From NCBI RefSeq assembly GCF_028657945.1, contig NZ_CP059693.1, positions 3,224,001-3,288,000 on the forward strand: DNA of 64,000 nucleotides. The letters are read 5' to 3'. The position numbers and the translations under genes are program-made. A model generated the notes under the pieces. That model made no database searches and had not been told where the DNA came from. It saw nothing but the letters and a program-made list of their open reading frames with translations. Within the stretch, counting starts at the first letter, position 1; each line of letters opens with the position of its first letter. This stretch comes from Thalassomonas haliotis. GTDB taxonomy: Bacteria > Pseudomonadota > Gammaproteobacteria > Enterobacterales > Alteromonadaceae. This document shows, piece by piece, positions 50,130 to 58,992 of this stretch.

Positions 50130-50945
50130 CTAAAAGTTATATTTAGTGGTATAAATAAAACCGCTGTGATAAGTGTTGGCGCCAAGTTTATCTTTGGCAT
50201 AACGATACTGGATACCAAAGGATAACTGGTCGTTATAGTGATACCACACAGAGGCGGCGCCATTTAATCCGCTTTTATCGCCGTTAATCTCGGCATACTC
50301 GTCAGCACGCAACAGTTCGATTTCATTCCAGTTAAAAAAGGTCAGTTTATGATCGTCAATAAAGGTGGTATAACCTAAGGCCCAGCCGGTCATGACACCG
50401 TTAAAACCTGCACCTATATCGCTGTTATGGACATAATGTGCGCCTAAAAACGGCCGCATCCAAAAACCACTCTCGGTATTCACTTCATAACTAAGCCCGG
50501 CGATCAGGTTTTGTTCATAACCACCGGCAGAATCACTGAAATTAAAAATATCCCCGTACCAGTTCCAGTTGGAGTCGGAGATATTAATATTCACTGTGGT
50601 TTTAGCCTCGATCCGAAATTGATCCGCCCCCAGCTGACCTGCCTGCTCGTCTTTAAAGCTGCCCTTCGCCGGGTTTTGCAAATAAAGAAAACCATACACA
50701 TCACCCCAGTCGTATCCGCCCCCGGCTTCAGCACCGACATAACTGAAGCTTTTCTTGCCGGAGCGCTCTTGTGTGCCCTGGCTCCAGTCCCAGTAATTAA
50801 CCGAGACATTGACAAAACCGCTTTGCTGCTCGGCAAAAACAGGGCTGGCATTGAAGAGCAACCCGGTAAGCAATAGTGTGCTTATGCTCTGGGCTGTGTT
50901 GGTTTTAATTGCTTTTTTAGCTGTATTTTTAATCATCTGATACAT
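50130..50945 (-). CDS. Tsx/OmpK-like outer-membrane channel
   Basis: About 271 residues with a signal peptide (cut after SPVFA near residue 38) when started at the ATG 50945, which has the AAAAGGAAC site; a start eight codons earlier is less likely. The barrel has alternating aromatic strands (GFVNVSVNYWDWSQGTQERS, GYDWGDVYGFLYLQNPAKGS, FWMRPFLGAHYVHNSDIGAG) and the terminal KYNF with a C-terminal Phe. This is the nucleoside-channel Tsx/OmpK family. It stands next to the crotonase and the adenylation gene and may belong to their unit. Confidence 0.85.
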   Translation of the reverse strand: MYQMIKNTAKKAIKTNTAQSISTLLLTGLLFNASPVFAEQQSGFVNVSVNYWDWSQGTQERSGKKSFSYVGAEAGGGYDWGDVYGFLYLQNPAKGSFKDEQAGQLGADQFRIEAKTTVNINISDSNWNWYGDIFNFSDSAGGYEQNLIAGLSYEVNTESGFWMRPFLGAHYVHNSDIGAGFNGVMTGWALGYTTFIDDHKLTFFNWNEIELLRADEYAEINGDKSGLNGAASVWYHYNDQLSFGIQYRYAKDKLGANTYHSGFIYTTKYNF

Positions 50946-51000
50946 AGGAAAGTTCCTTTTTAAGTGCATTAATCAATTTTTCTTGCTGAAAACATCAGGG

Positions 51001-51819
51001 CTAGGCAAAGTCGGGGCGACGCTTTTCAATAAACGCCGCCATACCTTCTAGCTGCTCTTCACCGGCAAACAGGGAATGAAAAACCCTGCGTTCAAACAAG
51101 AGTCCCTGGCTCAGCGGCAATTCCATCGACTGGACTATTGCTTCTTTGGCAAAACGCACGCTTAACCGCCCTTTTTCGCTGATGCTCTGCGCTGCAAATA
51201 AGGCCTCCTCCAACAGACTTTCATCGGCAAATACCCGGGCCACCAGGCCTGCCTGCTCTGCTTCACGGGCCGCCATATGACGTCCGGTTAAGATCAGATC
51301 CATGGCTTTGGCTTTACCTATGCTGCGGGTCAACCTCTGGGTGCCGCCGATACCGGGAATAACACCCAGGTTGATTTCCGGCTGGGCAAAGACGGCACTT
51401 TCCCCGGCATAAATCAGATCGCACATCATCGCCAGTTCACAGCCGCCTCCCAGGGCATAACCGCAAACGGCGGCTATTTTCGGGGTTTTAATGGCGGAAA
51501 ATTGCTCCCAGGGACTGAAGTAATCTTCGCTGATCATTTGCTGACAGGATTTGCTGTGCATTTCCTTAATGTCGGCACCGGCGCAAAAGACCCGGCGATT
51601 GCCGGTGATCACAAAACAGCCGATATCCCGCCGGGCTTCAAGCTGCTGCATTTTAGCGATCAGTTCCTGCATTAATGCGCTGCTCAGGGCATTGAGGGCC
51701 AAATCTCGGTTTAGGGTCACTAAGGCGACCTTACCGGTGATTTCCACCCGGACATTGGCATTGGCATCTAAGGTTTGCTCTTTGATATTTTCGCTGTTTT
51801 CTACATTGGTGTTAGTCAT
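51001..51819 (-). CDS. Enoyl-CoA hydratase/isomerase family protein
   Basis: About 272 residues of crotonase fold from the ATG at 51819 (AAGGAAC site). An ATG at 51882 in the same frame overlaps the stop of the upstream gene as TGATG and is the alternative start. It has VALVTLNRDLALNALSSALM, the oxyanion loop RVFCAGADIKEM, GYALGGGCELAMMCDLIYA, and the catalytic-Glu region EINLGVIPGIGGTQRL. Family members hydrate or isomerise enoyl-CoA thioesters. It is downstream of the membrane oxidoreductase and adenylation genes, which suggests one pathway acting on an acyl substrate. Confidence 0.87.
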   Translation of the reverse strand: MTNTNVENSENIKEQTLDANANVRVEITGKVALVTLNRDLALNALSSALMQELIAKMQQLEARRDIGCFVITGNRRVFCAGADIKEMHSKSCQQMISEDYFSPWEQFSAIKTPKIAAVCGYALGGGCELAMMCDLIYAGESAVFAQPEINLGVIPGIGGTQRLTRSIGKAKAMDLILTGRHMAAREAEQAGLVARVFADESLLEEALFAAQSISEKGRLSVRFAKEAIVQSMELPLSQGLLFERRVFHSLFAGEEQLEGMAAFIEKRRPDFA

Positions 51820-51881
51820 AACAAGTTCCTTTAACTGTTTTATTTCATAAGGCATTACCGCCCAGGCGCTGACTGTTGACA

Positions 51882-53207
51882 TCAGGAGTCCCAGATAGCG
51901 CCATAAGCGGGAATGCCCCGGCTTTCCATGCCAAAAACGACTTCATTGGTGAGTGCCTGGTTGGAAATGCAAATCACCGCCTCGGCATTAAATTGCCGGT
52001 AGGCGCGATAAGCCAGGGCCACCATATCGGGCTTGCCTTTTTCTTTGGTGTTCCAGATCTCGGCCTCAGGCTGTACCGAGATAATTTCATCGACAAGTTC
52101 ATCACCATAGGTTTTACGCGGGTCACGTGTTGCCCATACCAGTAAGGCCGGCACCTTGCCTGCCAGTAAGTGCGGCAAACAGGGGCCGATACCGCTGCCG
52201 GTGGCGATGTAAATGACCCGTTTGAACAACACCTCGATATTGGCAACCCCGGCGGTTGGAATGCCCCGCACCCAAAGATGCGAAGGCAGCTCGTCGATAA
52301 GCTCACCGGTCCAGTCACCGGCACGTGAAATGGTCAGCCTGAAGCCGGGGTCATCTGGACTGGGAACATTGGCAAACGAATGCCACTGGGTTAACGGGCT
52401 GCGGCTAATTGCTGTCGAAGAACCGGCAAACGGCTTCACCCCATAATCAAACCTGGCCAGCACCACGTGGGAAGAGGGCCGGGTGAAAGTCACCGGCACT
52501 TTTTTTAGCCTGAGCCAGGGCAAGGCAATGCTGATGCTAACCAGGCACAGCAGGTAGAATGCCGGACTTTGTATTAGCGGCAGTAACTCGCCGCTTGCCG
52601 GGATGACAGATAATGCAGTATGTAGCCAAAAACCCGCTAACAGGCTCCAACCGCCAAATCTGTGGACTAACTCAAACAGGTTGTGGTAGTCGCGCCGTAT
52701 AACAGGCAATGCACACAGCGTCACCAGCACTAAAACCGCACACAGGCAAGTTGACAGCGCCAGCAAGAAGTCCGGCACCAGCTTGATGCCCTGAAGCGAA
52801 TAATGCCAGAGGGAGGCGTTATAAATGAAAAACCAGGCCGTTGCGAAGGTGGCACAGCCACTGTGCAAGCCGCCAAAATGGTAGACTTTGGCCAAATGCC
52901 AGCGAATGCGCAGCGGCCAGCTGGTGGGGGCACGTGTCGCCAGCCAAAATAAGGCATTGATCACATATTGCTGGCGCATCAAGATCGCCACCGTCAGGTT
53001 TATCAGCATCAGCTCGCTGATGGTTTCCCGGGCAAAACCCTGGTCATGCCACCAGTGCTGCGCAAAAATCCCGTTAAATAAGAAATAGAGATTAACGGCT
53101 GTTGCCAGTAAAAACAGCCGCTGGTAATGGGCCAGAAACGGATATTTCAATAAACGCTTTGCCAGCGGCTGCTGCTCGGGCAGCGCCAAGGTTATCGAAT
53201 TATTCAT
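51882..53207 (-). CDS. Membrane protein with ferredoxin-reductase-like domain
   Basis: 441 residues from the ATG at 53207, which overlaps the stop of the adenylation gene (ATGAATAA), a sign of coupled translation. The N-terminal half has about six hydrophobic spans with several His (HFGGLHSGCATFATAWFFIY, LFELVHRFGGWSLLAGFWLH), as in heme-binding membrane oxidoreductases. The C-terminal half has a nucleotide-binding fold with VIYIATGSGIGPCLPHLLAG, as in ferredoxin:NADP reductases. A similar combination is known fused or linked to adenylation domains in fungal NRPS-like enzymes. It probably reduces an acyl or aldehyde intermediate at the membrane. Substrate unknown. Confidence 0.7.
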   Translation of the reverse strand: MNNSITLALPEQQPLAKRLLKYPFLAHYQRLFLLATAVNLYFLFNGIFAQHWWHDQGFARETISELMLINLTVAILMRQQYVINALFWLATRAPTSWPLRIRWHLAKVYHFGGLHSGCATFATAWFFIYNASLWHYSLQGIKLVPDFLLALSTCLCAVLVLVTLCALPVIRRDYHNLFELVHRFGGWSLLAGFWLHTALSVIPASGELLPLIQSPAFYLLCLVSISIALPWLRLKKVPVTFTRPSSHVVLARFDYGVKPFAGSSTAISRSPLTQWHSFANVPSPDDPGFRLTISRAGDWTGELIDELPSHLWVRGIPTAGVANIEVLFKRVIYIATGSGIGPCLPHLLAGKVPALLVWATRDPRKTYGDELVDEIISVQPEAEIWNTKEKGKPDMVALAYRAYRQFNAEAVICISNQALTNEVVFGMESRGIPAYGAIWDS

Positions 53208-54933
53208 AACCGACCTCCCCCGGAGAAACCCCAGGTGCTTTTGAAGCTTCCTTTTGCTTTTCTTCATTGGCCAGATAGCTGGCCAGCAGAGCACGTTTAT
53301 CCACCTTTCCCCTGGGGGTCACAGGCAGCTCGGGCAAGGGAATGATGCTTTTGGGGACAGCATAATAAGGCAGGCCTTGCACAGCGGCGTGCTGCAGTTC
53401 GTCGACATCAAGCTCTGCCGGACAGACATAGGCGATCAGGCTTTCCCTATTCAGCTTTAATGTAACCGCCTGGCGACAACCCGCCACCTTTTCCAGGCAG
53501 GCAGAAACCGAGTCCAACTCTACCCGAAATCCCTTAACCTTTACCTGATCATCAAGACGTCCCAGGTGCTCCAGCTCGCCGTCGGCATTCCAGCGCCCGA
53601 GATCGCCGGTCCTGAACATCATGGCCCCGTTGCCGCGAAAGGGATCGCTTTTATATCTCTGCCCGGTAAGCACAGGGTTGCCGAGATAACCCTGGGTTAC
53701 GCACTCTCCCCCGGCCCACATCATACCGGTCTCCCCGATACGGCAAGGCTGCCCGTTTTCATCGAGCACATAAACGGTGTTATTCGGGGTCGGACTGCCT
53801 ATGGTTAACGGTTTATGCCATGGCTGATAATCTTGCATGGTATTGACGATAGTGGTTTCGGTCGGGCCACAGGCGTTATAAAACCGGCAATAACCGGCCC
53901 ATAAGTCCGCCAGGGGTTTGGGACATGGCTCCCCCGCCACCGCCACACATTTTATCCTGCTAAAATCACTAGGATTCAGCGCGGACAAAATCGAAGGGGT
54001 AGCAATAAGAGTGTCAACATCCGGGTCGATATCGCTGATCTTTTTACCGCGAATACATAAGGTTGCACCATGGGCCAGGCTGGTGAAAATTTCCCAGGCC
54101 GCCATATCAAAGGCAATGCTCAGCACTTGCGCCACCTTTTGCCTGGGTTTTATCATCAGGTTGCCAGGCGAGGTTAAAACAATATTGCACAGGTTGCGGT
54201 GACTGACACAAACTCCGTTGGGCTGGCCTGTTGTGCCGGAGGTGAACAGCACAAAGCTTAATAAACTGCCGTCCCGGTACTGGCTCAGATCCGGCAAGGG
54301 CAAATGCTGGCAGGTTTGCGCTGAGATCACCTCGTCCGCCCATACCAGCTGACATGCATGCCCAGGCGGCAATAAGTGGGCAAGATCGGATAAGGTTAAA
54401 ATCACCTTGAGCTTGGCAGCTTTAATGATATGCAGCAATTGCCTGTCTTTGGCCACACCTAAGTGCTGAGGCACATAAGCCGCGCCGAGTTTCAGCACCG
54501 CCAATATCCCCACCACCATGGCAATCGAGCGGGTTAAAAACAGCCCGATCTTGTCACCGGGTTTGACTCCCAGGGTCATCAGCTTTTTCGCCAGCAAGTC
54601 TGCTTTTTGGTTTAACTGGCCATAGGAAATGCTGCTGCCCAGGTGGGTGACGGCAATATCATCCGGATTGAGAGCGGCGTATTGTTCGAAGGCCTGATGG
54701 ATTAAATGATAATCCGGCACTTGCGTCATGCCCTGACCGAAAAACTCGAACAGGATCCGATCTGACAGCGGGAGTTCCTGCAAAGGCTCAGGGGAAAATG
54801 CCTGTTTTTCCCCTTCGGCCTGTTGACGGATTGACTCAGATCTCAGTCCCTTTGCGGGACTGTTTTTGATCAGATAAGGACTGAGCTTAGTTTCATTTAC
54901 ACTTTCTGCTTGGGTTAACTTATTTGTACTCAT
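53200..54933 (-). CDS. Stand-alone adenylation-domain enzyme (AMP-binding)
   Basis: 577 residues from the ATG at 54933 (AAAGGAACG site). All adenylation core motifs are present: FVLFTSGTTGQPNGVCVSH, FDMAAWEIFTSLAHGA, YNACGPTETTIVNT, MMFRTGDLGRW, GRLDDQVKVKGFRVELDS and the A10 Lys in PVTPRGKVDKRALL. There is an extra N-terminal part of about 70 residues and no carrier (PCP/ACP) domain. It activates an amino or carboxylic acid as adenylate. The next genes encode a membrane oxidoreductase and a crotonase. The substrate pocket was not decoded. Confidence 0.85.
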   Translation of the reverse strand: MSTNKLTQAESVNETKLSPYLIKNSPAKGLRSESIRQQAEGEKQAFSPEPLQELPLSDRILFEFFGQGMTQVPDYHLIHQAFEQYAALNPDDIAVTHLGSSISYGQLNQKADLLAKKLMTLGVKPGDKIGLFLTRSIAMVVGILAVLKLGAAYVPQHLGVAKDRQLLHIIKAAKLKVILTLSDLAHLLPPGHACQLVWADEVISAQTCQHLPLPDLSQYRDGSLLSFVLFTSGTTGQPNGVCVSHRNLCNIVLTSPGNLMIKPRQKVAQVLSIAFDMAAWEIFTSLAHGATLCIRGKKISDIDPDVDTLIATPSILSALNPSDFSRIKCVAVAGEPCPKPLADLWAGYCRFYNACGPTETTIVNTMQDYQPWHKPLTIGSPTPNNTVYVLDENGQPCRIGETGMMWAGGECVTQGYLGNPVLTGQRYKSDPFRGNGAMMFRTGDLGRWNADGELEHLGRLDDQVKVKGFRVELDSVSACLEKVAGCRQAVTLKLNRESLIAYVCPAELDVDELQHAAVQGLPYYAVPKSIIPLPELPVTPRGKVDKRALLASYLANEEKQKEASKAPGVSPGEVGYE

Positions 54934-54963
54934 AATCGTTCCTTTTAAATATAAGCACGACAT

Positions 54964-55332
54964 AAGTTAAACAAATAGCGCCGAAAATAACTCACACATT
55001 AATAACGATTCAATCACGGTTCTCTAACGTTTCAATCTCATTTTTATCACATAAGTATCACATGCCTTATTGATGCAATTGTTTGTAAGTATTTATGCTA
55101 ATGACAAAGACTAGGACCCGCATGGGCAGTACAGTGAAAACAAAGAGGGAATGTCTCTGAGATAAACGGTGAGGGAGCAGGCCCGGGGGTGACGGGCCAG
55201 GCGTTTTTATCTGGTTGCTGGTGAGACTTAACCCGGGGGCCTTTAACGCCGGAAAAGCCAATGAAGGCTATCGCGGGATAAAGCAAAACCCCCGTTAACT
55301 TACCAGTAAAGGGGCGCTTTATTTTGAAAAAC
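54964..55332. other. Intergenic region without genes
   Basis: About 370 bases, AT-rich on the left and GC-rich on the right. Promoters of the adenylation operon are expected on the left. No ORF with ribosome site or RNA feature was seen. Confidence 0.4.
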
Positions 55333-55845
55333 TTAGCCCTGATGCTTATAGCTCTTGAGCATACGCATAATATTTTCCCTGCTTATTTTCATCAGCCATA
55401 AAGGCTCTTCCCCCGGCTGCATCATGGCAACCAGGCTAAGCCCCATGCGCTGGTAAAAACGTATCACCGTTTTATTGCTGTATTGCACATTTAAACTGAT
55501 GCCGGCATATTCAGGTGATTTGACTACAAAGGCAAACAGCCTTTGAAAAACCGCCCGGCCTATGCCGGCATTTTGAAAGGCAATATCAACCTGGAAGCCG
55601 CCAAACCAAAGATAGTCATCAACATCTTTGACCAGGGTGAAAAACCCCGCAACCTGATCGGCAACTTCAATCACAAAGACTTCAAAAGGCGCTTTTTTAT
55701 CTTGGCGGTCGAAAATATACTGCCCCTGTACTTGTACCGGGCTTGGTACATAGCGTTTTTGCTCGGGATAAAGCCGGATACGCAATAATTCGGACCAATG
55801 CCCGGGCGTTAACGGGTTTATTTGCATATCAGATAAACTGGTCAT
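55333..55845 (-). CDS. GNAT-family acetyltransferase
   Basis: A 170-residue GNAT: INPLTPGHWSELLRIRLYP start, AGFFTLVKDVDDYLWFGGFQ, acetyl-CoA loop region FQNAGIGRAVFQRLFAF (Q/R-x-x-G-x-G/A pattern) and SNKTVIRFYQRMGLSLVAMM. The target is unknown. Its ATG overlaps the stop of the SET-domain gene (TAATG), so the two are translated together. Confidence 0.85.
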   Translation of the reverse strand: MTSLSDMQINPLTPGHWSELLRIRLYPEQKRYVPSPVQVQGQYIFDRQDKKAPFEVFVIEVADQVAGFFTLVKDVDDYLWFGGFQVDIAFQNAGIGRAVFQRLFAFVVKSPEYAGISLNVQYSNKTVIRFYQRMGLSLVAMMQPGEEPLWLMKISRENIMRMLKSYKHQG

Positions 55846-57125
55846 TAACTTTCCTCGCCACTTTCTGCCATTGATACTTGCGTCAGTGCCAATATGTCGG
55901 CCTGATAACCGGTTTCAATATCCTGTTTCAGATACTGCAAGCTGTTGCCGTGGGTAAGTAAAGTTATCGCGGTAGCAGCCAATAACACATAACTGTTTAG
56001 TGTGTGTTTTTCCTGGGCGATGAATTTTTCACTGTTGTTACGGTTTAGCTCCGTAATGACCGCCTCAGCCCCGGCAACGGTCGGCAACTCATAAAGGGCC
56101 AGCATCCTGCGGACACAGGATAAAAAGGCCTCTAATGCCACCAGCTCAGCGGCTTTCGATTGCGGCTGCTCATAAGCACTTGCAGCTGTTTGTAATTGGT
56201 CTGCAGTACTGATGCGCAGAAATTTCATTGCCCTTAAAAAACCCTGCTCTTCATTGGCGCCGATATCAAAATCCAAACTTGTATCTGTTATGCCTAACAG
56301 CTTCATTTTTTCACTAAGCAGGGCATCACCCGGCTCTAAGGCCAGCGTGATCCGGGCACAGTTGAAGCGGTCGTCTTCCCGGACAAAACCATAACGGGCA
56401 TAAAAACAGCGATTACTCGTGGCGCGGTAACTGATAGTGACTTCTTCACCCGGGGCAATTGTTTTTTCGGATATTAACTTCAAGGATAAATTATCTTCTG
56501 CCCCGCCCCAGCTGGCATTGGGTTCGGATTTATGATTGGCAAAGTCCATTAACGGCGCCATCACTACATCACCTTGAAGTGAAAAACATCGGCTATTAAT
56601 GGCCGTGCGCGCCCACATATAATCAAGTAAGGAATAGTCTTTAAACTCGGCAACGGCTTTTAACTGGTTATAGTCCTGCTCCAGGGTAAAACGTCGGCTT
56701 AAAACCATTTCCAGCAAGGGGGAGCTTTGCAGCAGCAAGAGATCACCGGGTGAATAGAACACTGGAATATGTGTAAAGTCAGCCGGCAAGGCATCCAAAT
56801 ATAAGGACCAGAAGGCACCTTGACTTTGGCGCTGCTGCAAAATATAAGCGGCCAGAAAGGAGTCTAGGCTGTGCTTGCTTAACCCGGCCCGGATCATTTT
56901 TTCACCAACAGCCGACTGCCGGGCTTTCGTTGCCGACATCAAATGCGATAACGGCAAGGTTAAGATGCCCTCACCTGCCATTATCGGGCAGGCTGCCACC
57001 AACCTGTGCTCACCATAGGGCAAGGTATTGATAACAAGCTTTGTCGTATCTATCCCGGCAGAGGTCAACCAGTTGGACAGCTCATGCTCTGAGCCGTTTA
57101 TTATTGGATATTTAGTGACTAACAT
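55845..57125 (-). CDS. SET-domain protein methyltransferase (Rubisco-LSMT/SETD type)
   Basis: A 426-residue protein with a split SET domain: the N-terminal part has GEGILTLPLSHLMSA and FWSLYLDALPADF, then APLMDFANHKSEPNASWG (SET core with the NH motif) and EVTISYRATSNRCFYARYGF (the catalytic Tyr and pseudoknot). This is the layout of the plant Rubisco large-subunit methyltransferase and animal SETD3/SETD6 group, followed by a helical substrate-binding domain. SET proteins transfer methyl from S-adenosylmethionine to Lys or His. They are rare in bacteria, and some are effectors. It is co-translated with a GNAT enzyme, so both may modify the same target. No secretion signal was identified. Confidence 0.8.
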   Translation of the reverse strand: MLVTKYPIINGSEHELSNWLTSAGIDTTKLVINTLPYGEHRLVAACPIMAGEGILTLPLSHLMSATKARQSAVGEKMIRAGLSKHSLDSFLAAYILQQRQSQGAFWSLYLDALPADFTHIPVFYSPGDLLLLQSSPLLEMVLSRRFTLEQDYNQLKAVAEFKDYSLLDYMWARTAINSRCFSLQGDVVMAPLMDFANHKSEPNASWGGAEDNLSLKLISEKTIAPGEEVTISYRATSNRCFYARYGFVREDDRFNCARITLALEPGDALLSEKMKLLGITDTSLDFDIGANEEQGFLRAMKFLRISTADQLQTAASAYEQPQSKAAELVALEAFLSCVRRMLALYELPTVAGAEAVITELNRNNSEKFIAQEKHTLNSYVLLAATAITLLTHGNSLQYLKQDIETGYQADILALTQVSMAESGEES

Positions 57126-57446
57126 ATTACTCTCTCTTGTGCTTTTTTAAGTGAGTAACCTGCTATGCTTTTTGGTCGCAAGAATGTGCTAGAAATATCA
57201 ACGACGATTCACTAAGGTAAAAAATACTCAGCCGCTCATTTCCCGTAGCGGTTTTTCAACTAAGGTTTTTTCACTTCATCTGTCAATTTTACAGGGACTT
57301 GATATCCATTTTCTTTGGGGTATCAGTAAGCAACAGAGGTGAAGTAAAAAGACAAAAGTATACCGGTTAAAACACTTAATGGCCTGATCCTGACAACGGG
57401 ATAAGCCTGCCGGGCCCAGCCACTCCCTGATACCCGGCATTTCGCG
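57126..57446. other. Intergenic region without genes
   Basis: About 320 bases. The left part must hold the promoter of the SET/GNAT pair. No ORF or repeat is seen. It forms the 3' end of the T3SS block. Confidence 0.4.
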
Positions 57447-58397
57447 TTATTGCATTAATTTCGCCAATCTTATTTTCAAGTCGAGATCTACCGCTATTTC
57501 ATCCAATTGCCGACTGCTCATATTTTTGACTTCTTCAAGTGAATAACCATAAAAGTCATCATTGAGCTCATTGACATCTTCGCTATTCATGTATTCTTCC
57601 AAACCGCTAAGTTCCCTGCGTTCAATTTCCTGACTCACCCGGTCCAGAACTTCAGCATCCGGTTTGGGCACGTACTTCGCCCTTAGTTCTTCAATATCCA
57701 TGGTATGGATAAGCAACTCATTCGTGTTATCAATCAGCTGATTGCATTTTTCAATGGTAGCATGATCCGTGGGGGTCAGTTCTTTGCCTTCCCGCCCCAG
57801 CATTTTGTGGCTAAGACCTTCAAAATTTCCCTTTTGCCGTTCAAGCTGTACGATTGAACTGTCGTATATGGATAATAATTGCTCGTTAAGGGTTTGTTCA
57901 CGTTCGCTTTTGATTTCATTAATCTTTATCTCTATCAACTGACAGGTATTGTTAAGCTTACCTACGCACTCCTTATAATTGACTGCCTCATCAAAATGAT
58001 CGTCGACATAACTGCTAAAGCTGGTTTTGGATTCATTAATGGCCCGTTCAAGCGCGGCATCCTGATGATGAAATGCCTCATAAGCGGCGGTAATAGAGCG
58101 CAAGGTATCCATAGTTACTATGCCCCTGTGATGCAGAATATCTTTACCAGACATTTTCGCTTTACAGATTGCCTTTAAAGTCTCTTTTAAATCTTGATCA
58201 GGGACTTGCTCTATCGCGTTCAGCACCGCTTTCTCTGCCTGTTTAAAGCCATTTTTTTTGGTTGCAAACATGGCGACTGCCCAGGGTTTTTCTTTTAAAT
58301 CAAAACCTGGGCTGTCCTTACGGGCGCTGACATGCATGTCATCTGAGTCATGCGAGCGGGCTTTAACGAAGTTTACTAAATTAGCCATACCATCCAT
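57447..58397 (-). CDS. Putative type III secretion effector or substrate
   Basis: A 316-residue soluble protein, mostly helical, with coiled-coil-like stretches (CVGKLNNTCQLIEIKINEIK, LLSIYDSSIVQLERQKGNFE) and acidic C-terminal end. No signal peptide, no enzymatic motif and no recognised family. It lies directly downstream of a CesT-like chaperone gene, 23 bases after its stop, in the T3SS translocon operon. That setting strongly suggests a secreted substrate. A GAGGAAAG ribosome site precedes the ATG. Confidence 0.6.
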   Translation of the reverse strand: MDGMANLVNFVKARSHDSDDMHVSARKDSPGFDLKEKPWAVAMFATKKNGFKQAEKAVLNAIEQVPDQDLKETLKAICKAKMSGKDILHHRGIVTMDTLRSITAAYEAFHHQDAALERAINESKTSFSSYVDDHFDEAVNYKECVGKLNNTCQLIEIKINEIKSEREQTLNEQLLSIYDSSIVQLERQKGNFEGLSHKMLGREGKELTPTDHATIEKCNQLIDNTNELLIHTMDIEELRAKYVPKPDAEVLDRVSQEIERRELSGLEEYMNSEDVNELNDDFYGYSLEEVKNMSSRQLDEIAVDLDLKIRLAKLMQ

Positions 58398-58420
58398 TAT
58401 ACTTTCCTCAATATCACGGC

Positions 58421-58900
58421 TCAGACTCTGATCAGGTTTGGATTCATATAGGAGATATTTTCCATAAGCTTTTGCTTATCTTCGCCACTTGCCCCCGGCC
58501 AGCTTTTCAATAAATAAGACCAGTGAATAAACTGCTCGGCAAAGGCCATAAAAATCCCGGAAAAATCCAGTGCGGTTAGCGATAGTGCTGAGTGATCGGC
58601 AAGTAATAAACATTTTTCACCGCAACCGCTTAATGCGGTTTTTAAGGTTTTTTGCTCCTGCCCTAAAGCATTAAAGGTCAGGAAAAACTTAAGCAGCTCA
58701 ACATAAGCTTCTTCAGGGATAACGCCGGCATCAGCACTGAGGGTGAAACTGTTATCCTGTTCATGGAAATATATCCAGATAAGATCACGCTCGGTTAATT
58801 CTATTGCCCAGTAGCTTTCCTCGAATTGCATCACTGAGGTTGCCTTAATGATCTCCCCTATTTCAGCCATTACCAGTTTAAATTTATCAAGCGATCCCAT
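58421..58900 (-). CDS. CesT-like type III secretion chaperone
   Basis: 159 residues from the ATG at 58900 (GAGAGGAAAT site); the 13 codons before are not used. It has the class I chaperone pattern LDKFKLVMAEIGEIIK, FEESYWAIELTERDLIWIYF and AYVELLKFFLTFNALGQEQK. These are small acidic dimers that keep an effector or translocator ready for export. The likely partner is the next gene (57447-58397) or one of the translocators upstream. Confidence 0.7.
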   Translation of the reverse strand: MGSLDKFKLVMAEIGEIIKATSVMQFEESYWAIELTERDLIWIYFHEQDNSFTLSADAGVIPEEAYVELLKFFLTFNALGQEQKTLKTALSGCGEKCLLLADHSALSLTALDFSGIFMAFAEQFIHWSYLLKSWPGASGEDKQKLMENISYMNPNLIRV

Positions 58901-58992
58901 ATTTCCTCTCTTAATTAGCAGTAAGAATACATTAATCAATTAAACAGACTCAGGTGGGATGCCCCACCTTTGTCTATTACCCATACAATCGA

